Of a stretch of 64,000 nt of DNA, positions 27,056 to 34,330 are shown piece by piece. How positions within the stretch are numbered: the stretch's first letter is position 1; every line of letters begins with the position of its first letter. The notes beneath the pieces were generated by a model. It ran no database searches and was not told the DNA's origin. It saw only the letters and a program-made list of their open reading frames with translations. The position numbers were made by a program, and so were the translations under genes. Origin of the DNA: Pedobacter panaciterrae (GTDB lineage Bacteria; Bacteroidota; Bacteroidia; Sphingobacteriales; Sphingobacteriaceae); NCBI RefSeq assembly GCF_001636695.1, contig NZ_LGEL01000006.1, positions 62,001 through 126,000 of the forward strand, written 5' to 3'.

Positions 27056-27089
27056 AAACCCCTTTAATTAGCTTTAAAGGGGTTTTTTT
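27056..27089 (+). terminator. Rho-independent terminator after tRNA-His
   Basis: Twelve-bp perfect stem, AAACCCCTTTAA at 27056-27067 and its reverse complement at 27074-27085, around a 6-nt loop TTAGCT, followed by further Ts to 27089. It starts 12 bp after the tRNA. Confidence 0.85.
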
Positions 27090-27439
27090 ATACCTAAAAA
27101 GATCTTCGTTTTTGGGTTTTCAGCACGAAACTAGCACGACAAAATCTTACAAAAACCCTTTTTATTCCACTCTTAGATGCTATTTTATTATTTCTCAGAA
27201 TAAGTTTAGCTGTACTCCTATTGAAAAATTTCATTTTTCGGGGTCTTTTTAGTCCATTTTAGCCTCTGATTTCCTTACTGCAATGGCTTTTAACATTGCT
27301 TCAACTCTACGTACAGCTTAGAGTTTGTGAACAAATAAATAGCAGAACAAATATTCTTGAGTCTATCAGGCTTATTTTCTAATATATTTTTTTGTTGTTT
27401 TTATTGTCATGACCTTTGCACTAGACCAATACTGATACT
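27090..27439. other. Gene-free stretch downstream of tRNA-His
   Basis: No convincing gene. It holds a direct repeat AGCACGA at 27122-27128 and 27133-27139 (11-bp spacing) and, on the minus strand, a short frame tail ending at 27249 that reads RVEAMLKAIAVRKSEAK. A T-rich run and the imperfect box GACCTTTG (27411-27418) precede the small gene at 27440. The content could be a remnant of an element inserted next to the tRNA, but no integrase frame is left. Confidence 0.4.
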
Positions 27440-27664
27440 ATGACCTACCTAAAACAAATAACACCTGAAGAAAAAGCAGAATTGAATCTTCTAACTAAAG
27501 TCTACCATGAGAAATGTGATATAGTTTTAGCCTTACAAAAAAAACAAACCGATGGATTTGATGAAAAAGATTTAGCTATTAATATGCTTATTGCTGAAAG
27601 AGAATCTGGTGAAGCATCAATCGCTCTTCAAGGATATCACGCTAAACTAAAAGCCTTTTATTAA
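27440..27664 (+). CDS. Small hypothetical protein, 74 aa
   Basis: Not recognised. The frame begins MTYLKQITPEEKAELNLLTK and is charged and probably all-helical, with no Cys pair, signal peptide or membrane segment. A GACCTTTG box 22 bp upstream is one base off the -7 consensus, and the T-rich TTTG at 27391 lies closer to it than usual. A 12-bp hairpin follows the stop by 12 bp. Compact spacing of promoter-like box, frame and hairpin favours a real gene. Confidence 0.55.
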   Translation: MTYLKQITPEEKAELNLLTKVYHEKCDIVLALQKKQTDGFDEKDLAINMLIAERESGEASIALQGYHAKLKAFY

Positions 27665-27676
27665 GGTTAAAAAGAA

Positions 27677-27704
27677 AAGGGATAAACATTTCTGTTTATC
27701 CCTT
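27677..27704. terminator. 12-bp perfect hairpin after the 74-aa gene
   Basis: AAGGGATAAACA (27677-27688) pairs with 27693-27704 around the loop TTTC. It is preceded by A-rich sequence but followed by AAAA rather than Ts, so it may terminate mainly the leftward direction. Confidence 0.6.
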
Positions 27705-27780
27705 AAAATTAACGCTCTCATAATAAAAGTAACTACTCCTTTACAAAGTCACAAGAACTATTTAAAATTCATGATACCTT

Positions 27781-27990
27781 CTATCTAACACCTTGAAGTC
27801 TTCTTAGTCTTTTAGGTTTTAAAAAAGATATTATAATAAAGGCAACCAATGGGGTAAGTAAAGCCCCAAGTAAAACAGCACCACCAAAACCTATTCGAGT
27901 ATCTCTACCATAACGTCCTAACGCCCATATCATAGCGAGCACAACCAGTATTAATACAATTTCTATACTACCGAGAGAAGTGAGTAACAT
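27781..27990 (-). CDS. Small membrane protein, 69 aa
   Basis: Two hydrophobic segments are clear: residues about 8-24 (EIVLILVVLAMIWALG) and about 35-57 (GGAVLLGALLTPLVAFIII), joined by the polar link RYGRDTRIGF. The tail KPKRLRRLQGVR is strongly basic and should face the cytoplasm. Similar small R-x-IGF..LTP proteins are common and uncharacterised in Bacteroidota. It is a lone gene on the minus strand, with a 12-bp hairpin downstream of its stop at 27677-27704. Confidence 0.6.
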   Translation of the reverse strand: MLLTSLGSIEIVLILVVLAMIWALGRYGRDTRIGFGGAVLLGALLTPLVAFIIISFLKPKRLRRLQGVR

Positions 27991-28132
27991 ATATTTAAAA
28001 TTTAGACTTGAATATACTAAAATAATCCTGATAATTGAAGAAGAAAGAAGAAGTTTGAACTTTTGAAAAAATAAACTACTAGTGATAAATTCAACCCATG
28101 TAAAATATCATTTTCATAGACTAACACATAGG

Positions 28133-28237
28133 CTACCTTTTTAACCGATTTCCAAGCTCGTCCGTTTCATCCATTTTTCTTTTTAAATCGGCTAATCGCT
28201 TCAAATCAGCAATAAAACGGGATGAAATTTGTACCAT
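28133..28237 (-). pseudogene. Orphan C-terminal gene tail abutting the MITE-like element
   Basis: On the minus strand an open frame enters from the element at 28248 and ends at TAG (28133-28135). From an internal ATG it reads MVQISSRFIADLKRLADLKR and continues with KMDETDELGNRLKR. The composition is charged and coiled-coil-like, as in a true protein end. The upstream part is missing, which suggests a gene cut by the insertion. Too short to identify. Confidence 0.3.
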
Positions 28238-28247
28238 AAATGACCCC

Positions 28248-28423
28248 AAAGAGGGTGTCCAAAAAGGTAAGATCGTCATCTCGACGATAGGAGAGATCTC
28301 TTGATCGCGAAGTATCTGCTAGGTAATTGGCAACAAGAGATCTCTCCTATCGTCGAGATGACGAAATGAGCTATATAATGATGTCATTAGTACGGCGATC
28401 TTAACTTTTTGGACACCCTCTTT
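28248..28423. mobile_element. 176-bp MITE-like element with 28-bp terminal inverted repeats
   Basis: Ends 28248-28275 and 28396-28423 are inverted repeats matching at 27 of 28 positions; the left begins AAAGAGGGTGTCCAAAAAG. No transposase is inside. The termini resemble those of insertion sequences, so a non-autonomous element is likely. Nested inside is palindrome copy 2 at 28273-28364, overlapping the left end by three bases. No target-site duplication is evident. A 31-bp spacer separates the palindrome from the right end. Confidence 0.7.
28273..28364. repeat. Palindromic repeat element, copy 2 (31-bp perfect arms)
   Basis: Arms 28273-28303 and 28334-28364 are perfect reverse complements of 31 bases. 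Thirty of these bases are identical to copy 1 at 22332-22426. The 30-nt loop starts ATCGCGAAGTATCTGC and aligns with the reverse complement of the copy 1 loop, so the two copies lie in opposite orientation. Confidence 0.88.
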
Positions 28424-28707
28424 TTTGTTTCAAAGTGATTTGCAAACCTTTGAATGAAGTACATAAAGACCTTTTTGGGATTCGAGCCCTTACCCGCACC
28501 CCAAGCTCTAAGCTTTGTAACTAGTCGTTTTTGTTCATTTCAATTAATGAAGCCATGTTTGAATTAAACGTATACAGATCTTTGAAGTTGATCAAGTATG
28601 CGCTTCAGCTTACGCTACCATAACATGGTCAGCTGTCCAAGCAGGTAACCCGGGCCATCCAGAGGGCTCTCAAAAAATGGAATTCAATTTTTTTTGGCAT
28701 AATTTTG

Positions 28708-28794
28708 TTATTTTGTATCTCCATCGGGATCTTTTATGATCAGCGTTCTTCTGAAGGGAGTATTGTTAATCGATCCCAGAAGTGCATCTTCCAT
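28708..28794 (-). pseudogene. Orphan gene tail in the gene-poor block
   Basis: A 28-codon minus-strand frame reads MEDALLGSINNTPFRRTLII then KDPDGDTK and stops at 28708. An in-frame stop lies a few codons upstream of the ATG. The composition is protein-like, so it may be the surviving end of a decayed gene, but it is too short to prove. The rest of 28424-28882 shows no gene; a tRNA T-arm-like string occurs near 28478. Confidence 0.22.
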
Positions 28795-28882
28795 TAAGGT
28801 AAGCTGTTAATAGAAATCTTCGATATTTTAAGCAGCCCTCTTAAGAACTGCTTTTTGTTATGTATAAGGTATCACAATCAAC

Positions 28883-29926
28883 TTAGATCCTTTCTTTTCC
28901 ACTATACTTAAGTGCTAGCTCAGGATTTTTCGCATAATCATCCCAAAGCTCATCAATTGTTTTACCTGATAGGCTAACCCAAGTGTTCTGATTATAAGTA
29001 TGACTTCTTAATTCTTTATCTATTTGTATAATCAAACCCGGTTTAACCTTTTGGTCTATCCATTCAAAAAACCGAGCGGTTATACGGTAGCTATTCTCAT
29101 ATTTTTTCTCATTTTGCTTAGCAGTAAAGTCTGGTAAAAACCATTTTGAACCAATATTATCTACACCGTATTTATAGCGGATAAAATCAGCAATTCCTTC
29201 GGTTAACCAAACAGGTCCTGAGCCATAGCCGTAACCTTGTACAAGATGCATGCATTCATGAGTTACGATATCAATATCCGTTGGATGTGCATTCATATAA
29301 GTCGTACTAAATAAAATGCGGTTTCCGCTGGCTTCGGCAACACCTTTATATGCGGTATCAGTCACAAATAAAACTTCACGCGTTGTCTTATCATTGAAAG
29401 TACTTACGAGTGTGGGGAAAACCTTAAAATAGGTCTCAATAAGCTCCTTCTTAATAACCGGATTGAAGTCAGAGTTTTTATTAATAAAAACCAGTTGATA
29501 GCCGTCTTTTTTAATCGTATCAACTGATGCCCAGTTTTTACGAAGTGCTTCTTGCAAGTTAACCTGCAGGTTATTAAAGTTCTTTTTCTTTTTAATCCAT
29601 TTACTATTTACTATAATTTCGCCAGGTATGGCACTTATGGTAAAGGTATTGGCAGTATCAATAACCCGCATAATCACTTCCCTTTTAGTGCGATAACCAT
29701 CTGCCGCAGCAAAAGGAGGATAAGTAGTTTTAAATGCAGCATTAACCTGCGCAGTGTCTAATTTAACTTTTGTATTATTTACAATGGTTACGGCAAAAGG
29801 GCGTGGTGCATTACGCCTGCGTTGTGGTGTCTGCCCATCGGGAGTAGCATTAGGCGGAACTGTTTGTGCAAAAGCTGTAACAGAAAGCATTACTAAAAAA
29901 GTCAGGTTTGATATCTTTTTGAACAT
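28883..29926 (-). CDS. Basic secretory protein-family metallopeptidase (secreted)
   Basis: 347 residues with a signal peptide (MFKKISNLTFLVMLSVTAFAQ). The C-terminal half carries a zincin motif HECMH at residues 223-227, followed by GPVWLTEGIADFIRYKYG, the signature of the basic-secretory-protein family first known from plants. The downstream Glu in WLTEGIADF fits the third metal-site region. The N-terminal 150 residues are less conserved (NTKVKLDTAQVNAAFKTTYP). It is probably a secreted or periplasmic peptidase. It is a single gene, next to the gene-poor block. Confidence 0.8.
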   Translation of the reverse strand: MFKKISNLTFLVMLSVTAFAQTVPPNATPDGQTPQRRRNAPRPFAVTIVNNTKVKLDTAQVNAAFKTTYPPFAAADGYRTKREVIMRVIDTANTFTISAIPGEIIVNSKWIKKKKNFNNLQVNLQEALRKNWASVDTIKKDGYQLVFINKNSDFNPVIKKELIETYFKVFPTLVSTFNDKTTREVLFVTDTAYKGVAEASGNRILFSTTYMNAHPTDIDIVTHECMHLVQGYGYGSGPVWLTEGIADFIRYKYGVDNIGSKWFLPDFTAKQNEKKYENSYRITARFFEWIDQKVKPGLIIQIDKELRSHTYNQNTWVSLSGKTIDELWDDYAKNPELALKYSGKERI

Positions 29927-30005
29927 AAGTTGATTTTTTTGGATAAAAATAAGTTAACTACTAATATTATCCTGTAAAAATAAAGCTACATCTATGCTTA
30001 AATTA

Positions 30006-31253
30006 TTATGATTTCGCTATTAGCTCGGCTATTTTTTTCAGCAAAATTTGTTTAGCAGTTTTTGATTTGGTAAGCTGAACAGCTGTGCTATAGTGATCTA
30101 TCGCCTTATCAGTTTCTATCGTTTCGTATAAATACCCCAATAATTTGTGATATTGATCATTATCATCCAGCTTTAATTTCTCGGTTTCAAGTATAGCTTT
30201 TTCATAACCATATACTTTAGCAATAGCAAAGGCTCTGTTCAATGCAGTTATGGGTGAGTATTCAGTAAGAACTAGCTGGTTATAGAGGTTCAAAATATGT
30301 TGCCATTTATCCTTAGCTGTCTTATTGGTATGCCAGTATGCAATCCCTGCTTCCAAATGATATTTTGATACCTGATCACCCTGAAAAGCCTGTACGAGAT
30401 AATAATTACCCTTTTCAATCAGGTCTTTATTCCACAGGTTTTGATCCTGCTCTTCAAAAAGCAATGCTTCTCCCCTGTCGTTAGTACGGGCCTCAAGCCT
30501 TGAACTCTGGTAACACATCAGTGCAAGCAATGCTTTTGTTTCAATGGTATCTGTTAGCAAATTTTCTGTTAAAATTAGTGTAAGCCTTATTGCTTCCGCA
30601 CAAAGTTCATTTCTGATGAGTTGATTACTGGTTCTAGAGAAGTATCCTTCATTAAACAACAAATACAAAGTTTTCAGCACACTATCCTGACGAAACTTTA
30701 TATCGAACTCACTTAAGACTTGGATCTGAAAATGGCTTTCACGGAGTTTGCTCCTGGCTCGGAGCAACCGCTTTTTGATAGTTTCAACCTTGCTCAAAAA
30801 AGCATTAGCGATTTCTTCCACACTGAATCCGCAAAGAACCTGCAGCGCTAAGCAGACCTGCCCCTCTTTTGAATTACTCGGATCGCAGACGGCAAAGATC
30901 ATTGCCAACTGACTATCCTCAATTTGCTTACTGCTCAACTCAAAATCCCATTCCGGCTCCCCCTCTTCAGGCTTAATATCACCTGCTATAATTGTTTCAA
31001 AAATAGTATTACGTTTAAGGTAATCTTTAGCCTTATTTTTCGCAACAGTATAAAGCCACGCTGCCGGGATTTCCGGAACACTAGCGGTCGCCCAATTTTC
31101 AGATGCTTTTAGAAATGTTTCTCCAATAATATCTTCAGCAACCTCAATGTGTTTCAACCCAAAACAACTGCATAGTACAGCTATCATCTTCAGATGTTCC
31201 TGCCTGTAAAGATCACTTAGCAGTCTGTTACTATCCAGTTGCTTTGTACTCAA
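30006..31253 (-). CDS. ECF42-type RNA polymerase sigma factor with C-terminal TPR-like domain
   Basis: 415 residues, twice a usual ECF sigma factor. Region sigma-2 lies at about residues 12-80 (LYRQEHLKMIAVLCSCFGLKH, EVAEDIIGETFLKA), sigma-4 at about 130-185 (LALQVLCGFSVEEIANAFLS). The rest is helical and TPR-like (TALNRAFAIAKVYGYEKAI, HYSTAVQLTKSK), as in the ECF42 group. The apparent start is TTG at 31253, directly after the stop of the upstream YCII gene; a start at an internal ATG 22 codons later would damage sigma-2. ECF42 genes are characteristically linked to DGPF/YCII proteins, as seen here. Confidence 0.85.
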   Translation of the reverse strand: MSTKQLDSNRLLSDLYRQEHLKMIAVLCSCFGLKHIEVAEDIIGETFLKASENWATASVPEIPAAWLYTVAKNKAKDYLKRNTIFETIIAGDIKPEEGEPEWDFELSSKQIEDSQLAMIFAVCDPSNSKEGQVCLALQVLCGFSVEEIANAFLSKVETIKKRLLRARSKLRESHFQIQVLSEFDIKFRQDSVLKTLYLLFNEGYFSRTSNQLIRNELCAEAIRLTLILTENLLTDTIETKALLALMCYQSSRLEARTNDRGEALLFEEQDQNLWNKDLIEKGNYYLVQAFQGDQVSKYHLEAGIAYWHTNKTAKDKWQHILNLYNQLVLTEYSPITALNRAFAIAKVYGYEKAILETEKLKLDDNDQYHKLLGYLYETIETDKAIDHYSTAVQLTKSKTAKQILLKKIAELIAKS

Positions 31254-31255
31254 TA

Positions 31256-31597
31256 TTAATGATGCTTTAGAACTTCCCTGATTTCAATGTTTCCACCGAG
31301 TTTAAATATAGGATTTTGTTTAGCAATTTCTACCGCCTCGTCGATGGTTTCAGTCCTTACAACGACATAGCCTACGAGAAATTCTTTGATTTCGGTATAC
31401 GGCCCATCAGTTACTATATTGTCTGGTCGAACCGTTTTTGCACTTCCGACAAAAGGCAATAGCGAATTACCCTGATCGGCCAGTTTGTTCTGTGCAGCAA
31501 TCCCTGCCAGCCAGTTTAGACGTTCGTGTATTTGCTCTGGTGTAGGCTTAAAGTCTTCCAAGTCTTTAAGCCTGAAAATTAACATAAACTCTTTCAT
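31256..31597 (-). CDS. YCII / DGPF-domain protein
   Basis: 113 residues of a YCII-related fold: MKEFMLIFRLKDL at the start, VTDGPYTEIKEFLVGYVVV in the middle (the DGPF-type motif, here DGPY), and a closing beta-alpha unit. The conserved Asp and His positions suggest small-molecule chemistry, but no activity is established. Its stop precedes the sigma factor start by two bases, so the two are translationally linked. This pairing is the known hallmark of ECF42 loci. Confidence 0.88.
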   Translation of the reverse strand: MKEFMLIFRLKDLEDFKPTPEQIHERLNWLAGIAAQNKLADQGNSLLPFVGSAKTVRPDNIVTDGPYTEIKEFLVGYVVVRTETIDEAVEIAKQNPIFKLGGNIEIREVLKHH

Positions 31598-31606
31598 TTG
31601 TTGTAG

Positions 31607-32200
31607 TTAAAGGCTTTGAATAATTTCTTCGTAATTGGCGGTAAAATTCTGTTCAGCGGTTCCTTCAATCCTGTAGGTGGAAATGTCCGTAATTCCGGTA
31701 TAAGCACCAAATACAGCTTTTATATAAGACTCAATATATTCACATTCCTTCGGCCAATAAGCTAATTTACCGCCTGAAGCTATAGCCAGATATACTTTTT
31801 TGTTTTTTAAACATCCTGTTCTTGTACCATCCGCGTTAAACTTATAACTAACGCCTACGCGTACTAATTGATCAAGCCAGGCTTTTAATAGCGCAGATAT
31901 TCCCAAATTGTACATTGGTGTACCAATAATAATAACATCTGCCTGATTCATTTCGTTAAAAATCTCATTAGCACAACTGAGCAATTGCTTTCCTCTCTCA
32001 TCAATCATCTCCGGAAACTTATAGAACTCCCCAATTAATGTCCCATCCAAAAATGGTGGTGGTGATTTAGTTAAATCTCGCTCAACAAGTACATCTATAT
32101 CATTTTTATCGATTAGCTTATTGGCAATAGCTGTACTTAGACCCCGGCTATATGACTGATCACCTCTCGCACTTGAAATAATGTGTAATCCCTTTTTCAT
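31607..32200 (-). CDS. FMN-dependent NADH-azoreductase / flavodoxin-fold quinone reductase
   Basis: 197 residues from the ATG at 32200 (MKKGLHIISSARGDQSYSRG). Open sequence upstream to 32275 has other starts, but the beta strand and phosphate-binding loop begin here. The SARGDQSYSRGLS loop, GTPMYNLGISALLKAWLDQL and GVSYKFNADG..G segments are those of AzoR-type proteins, dimeric FMN enzymes that reduce quinones and azo compounds with NADH. It lies 9 bp upstream of the YCII gene within a minus-strand cluster. Confidence 0.85.
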   Translation of the reverse strand: MKKGLHIISSARGDQSYSRGLSTAIANKLIDKNDIDVLVERDLTKSPPPFLDGTLIGEFYKFPEMIDERGKQLLSCANEIFNEMNQADVIIIGTPMYNLGISALLKAWLDQLVRVGVSYKFNADGTRTGCLKNKKVYLAIASGGKLAYWPKECEYIESYIKAVFGAYTGITDISTYRIEGTAEQNFTANYEEIIQSL

Positions 32201-32293
32201 GTTTTCAATTGTTATTTGTATCATGACGATTGAAGTTTTCAAATGGGGACACATTATCCAATATAATGAAATCAAAATGCAAATTATGTCTCA

Positions 32294-32610
32294 TTATTTT
32301 TTGTTACTAATGGTCAACAAAAGGTAGTCTAATTGTTGGAAGCGGGTTTCCCAGATTTTACGGAATTGCTCCAGCCAATTGTCTATTTCTTTCATTTTGT
32401 AAATTTCAAGTTGGCAATGAATTTCCAGTCCCTGATATTCCTGTTTAACCAATTGGCATTCAGTCAATATTTTTAAATGTTTCGAAATCCCTTGCCTGGT
32501 TGTATCAAAATGCTCAGCAAGAGCACTCGTTGTCATTGCATGCGCAGCAATTAAAGCAATGATTGCCTTCTGGTTGGGTCACCAATTCCCTTAAAAATGT
32601 CTCTTCTCAT
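32294..32610 (-). pseudogene. ArsR-family regulator with a frameshift near its N-terminus
   Basis: From an ATG at 32610 the minus strand reads MRRDIFKGIGDPTRR and then goes out of frame into QSLL-stop. Adding one base near 32567 restores the usual ArsR text AIIALIAAHAMTTSALAEHF, continuing DTTRQGISKHLKILTECQLV to the normal C-terminus ending near 32294. The remaining open part (80 codons from 32536) holds the recognition helix but lacks the first two helices. It is either a true pseudogene or a sequencing error. ArsR genes of this type normally sit with SRPBCC and DoxX genes; DoxX is present, SRPBCC is not. Confidence 0.75.
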
Positions 32611-32624
32611 TGTGAATAGCAAAA

Positions 32625-33005
32625 CTACTCCTTAATCATTGGTAAGTACTTTTCTCTATTATCAATAATAACCCAGAGAATGATTGCAATTAACACAAAT
32701 ACAATGGGCAGCCCCGATGGTGCCATGCTAATGTTGGCAAGAAGAATACCAGTTAAAACAGGTAAAATTACTATTGCACCAAGTGCTCTTGTTTTGTTAA
32801 AGATCAATAGTAAACCTCCAAGTATTTCAATGGAACCGACCAAAGGCATGAGCCACCCAATTTCCATAAATGCCTTTCCAGCTTTCACCATTTTTTCAGG
32901 CATTTCCTTTGGCATTGGCATGTAGTGAAAGAATTTATCCAATCCTGCATTAATAAACATAAGGCCTGTTAACAGACATAAAACAAAAAGAATCTTTTTC
33001 TTCAT
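32625..33005 (-). CDS. DoxX-family membrane protein
   Basis: 126 residues from the ATG at 33005 (MKKKILFVLCLLTGLMFINAG); an upstream in-frame ATG at 33032 adds nine residues and is less likely. Four hydrophobic segments are seen, about residues 4-22, 49-70, 74-92 and 97-117. GLDKFFHYMPMPKEMPEKM and GSIEILGGLLLIFNKTRALGA are DoxX/SURF4 family features. It is an inner-membrane protein often linked to redox stress. It heads the apparent minus-strand operon doxX - arsR(frameshifted) - azoreductase - YCII - sigma, behind a 16-bp palindrome. Confidence 0.85.
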   Translation of the reverse strand: MKKKILFVLCLLTGLMFINAGLDKFFHYMPMPKEMPEKMVKAGKAFMEIGWLMPLVGSIEILGGLLLIFNKTRALGAIVILPVLTGILLANISMAPSGLPIVFVLIAIILWVIIDNREKYLPMIKE

Positions 33006-33050
33006 CGTAATAACATTTAAATAGTAAACCAATTAGTTATAAATATATAG

Positions 33051-33075
33051 GCAACTGATCAGTTGCGCAAATCTA
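33051..33075 (-). promoter_or_regulatory. 16-bp perfect palindrome next to a -7 box (candidate ArsR operator)
   Basis: GCAACTGATCAGTTGC at 33051-33066 is a perfect 16-bp palindrome. On the minus strand it is immediately preceded by TAGATTTG (33068-33075), a match to the -7 box TAnnTTTG. It would cover the transcription start of the doxX operon. No clear -33 TTTG is seen at the right distance. Confidence 0.6.
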
Positions 33076-33181
33076 TTTTTTAAAAGGTGAATTATCTTGT
33101 AATAACAATCAATGACCTACCTGAAGTCAAATGAGAATTCACTTTGAGTGAACTACATGTCCAACTTTTTACTGAAAAAAC

Positions 33182-33221
33182 ATGGACTAGACATGGACTT
33201 ACCATGGACTCACTATGGACT
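33182..33221 (+). repeat. Four 11-bp tandem repeats (ATGGACTnnnn)
   Basis: ATGGACT starts at 33182, 33193, 33204 and 33215, exactly 11 bp apart, with four variable bases between. The last unit contains the stop codon of the GH43-like gene (TAG on the minus strand at 33213-33215). Confidence 0.85.
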
Positions 33222-34277
33222 TTGATTAAATTCAACCTTTACTTCTCCAGAAGGCCGTTTTACCTCACCCCTTCCACTAGGTATACCAAATACAGGATTA
33301 CCATCTTTTCCAAAAGTAAATTGTTGAAGATATACCTCTCTATTATCCCAACCTCCATCTAATGCAGCCTTAGAGTGGTAATAAATCCAATACTCACTGT
33401 CGTCAGGTGATGTCGTCATACTTGCATGCCCTAGTCCATGCACAGCAGAAGTACCTTGGAAGACTGGTTTGGAGGACTTTATCCATGATAAAGGGCTCAG
33501 CGGATCTTTACCTCTTGTCAAACGAAGCTGTCCTAATTTATAGTGTTCGGTCCAGGAACCGCGGGTAGAGTAGATAATAAATATATCATCATTGTGTTTC
33601 AATATTTGAGGCCCTTCCTGTAGTACGATATGATCGCCCTTTTCCCAGTCAAGCTCTGGCCTCGACAACAATACTCGTTTGCCAAGCGTCCAGGGGTTTT
33701 TCATTTCTGCGATATAGAGGTTCTGATCTACATCATGATGATCGTGAAGGGTTTCCCAGCCAGACCATATGGCGTATTTTTTACCACTTACCTCCAGAAC
33801 GGTCATATCGATGGCCCAGCAATTGTCTTTCTTTTGATTAGGATCATCACCTGTGTAAAGTCTTCCCTTATCTGCATATGGTCCGAATGGACTGTCACTT
33901 TCTAGCACCCCGGCCCGTTGCGCGTAAAAAGGTTCTCCTTTATGAACAGAACCTGCATAGTAAATGTACCATTTACCATCGATATGATGGATTTCGGGTG
34001 CCCAAAGATTAAAACTGTTCCACTTTCCTTCAGGAGGTGTCCACACTACCTCCTTCTTTTCGAATTTGGTTAGATATCTGGATTCAGTAACTGCAAATCC
34101 TCCTTTTTCATTGAAGATTGTATAGTATTTTCCATTGTGTTTTGTAATGTATGGATCAGCTCCCTTACGAAGCGGATTCTGAAACATTTCGGGAACTTTA
34201 CCCTTATCGGTCTGTTGTGCTTTTAGGTTCGATAAAAATGCAGTTAACAGGAAAATGATCGAAAAGATTTTGTTCAT
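33213..34277 (-). CDS. GH43-like five-bladed beta-propeller glycosidase (exported)
   Basis: 354 residues with a signal peptide (MNKIFSIIFLLTAFLSNLKAQ). The fold of glycoside hydrolase clan GH-F is indicated by NPLRKGADPYITKHNGKYY with candidate base Asp41, LWAPEIHHIDGKWYIYYAG, NCWAIDMTVLEVSGKKY with the second Asp, and HIVLQEGPQILKHNDDIF with the candidate acid Glu. Family members release arabinose or xylose from plant polymers. The exact activity is not determined. The gene ends inside an 11-bp tandem repeat. It follows, 53 bp apart, a deacetylase-like lipoprotein gene. Confidence 0.8.
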   Translation of the reverse strand: MNKIFSIIFLLTAFLSNLKAQQTDKGKVPEMFQNPLRKGADPYITKHNGKYYTIFNEKGGFAVTESRYLTKFEKKEVVWTPPEGKWNSFNLWAPEIHHIDGKWYIYYAGSVHKGEPFYAQRAGVLESDSPFGPYADKGRLYTGDDPNQKKDNCWAIDMTVLEVSGKKYAIWSGWETLHDHHDVDQNLYIAEMKNPWTLGKRVLLSRPELDWEKGDHIVLQEGPQILKHNDDIFIIYSTRGSWTEHYKLGQLRLTRGKDPLSPLSWIKSSKPVFQGTSAVHGLGHASMTTSPDDSEYWIYYHSKAALDGGWDNREVYLQQFTFGKDGNPVFGIPSGRGEVKRPSGEVKVEFNQSP

Positions 34278-34330
34278 AACGGAATACTTTGGTTAAATAT
34301 ACAAAAACCATGAACAGCTCATAATCGGCC

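Noticed and set aside
27249-27320. Small minus-strand gene
   Set aside because: The frame (RVEAMLKAIAVRKSEAK) has only about 22 codons between stops and no start context.
28248-28423. Defined target-site duplication of the MITE-like element
   Set aside because: Flanks (ATGACCCC on the left, TTTGTTTC on the right) show no direct repeat, so none was annotated.
28470-28540. Second tRNA gene on the minus strand
   Set aside because: A T-arm-like string (GGGCTCGAATCCC on the minus strand) is present, but no acceptor, D or anticodon stems can be built around it.
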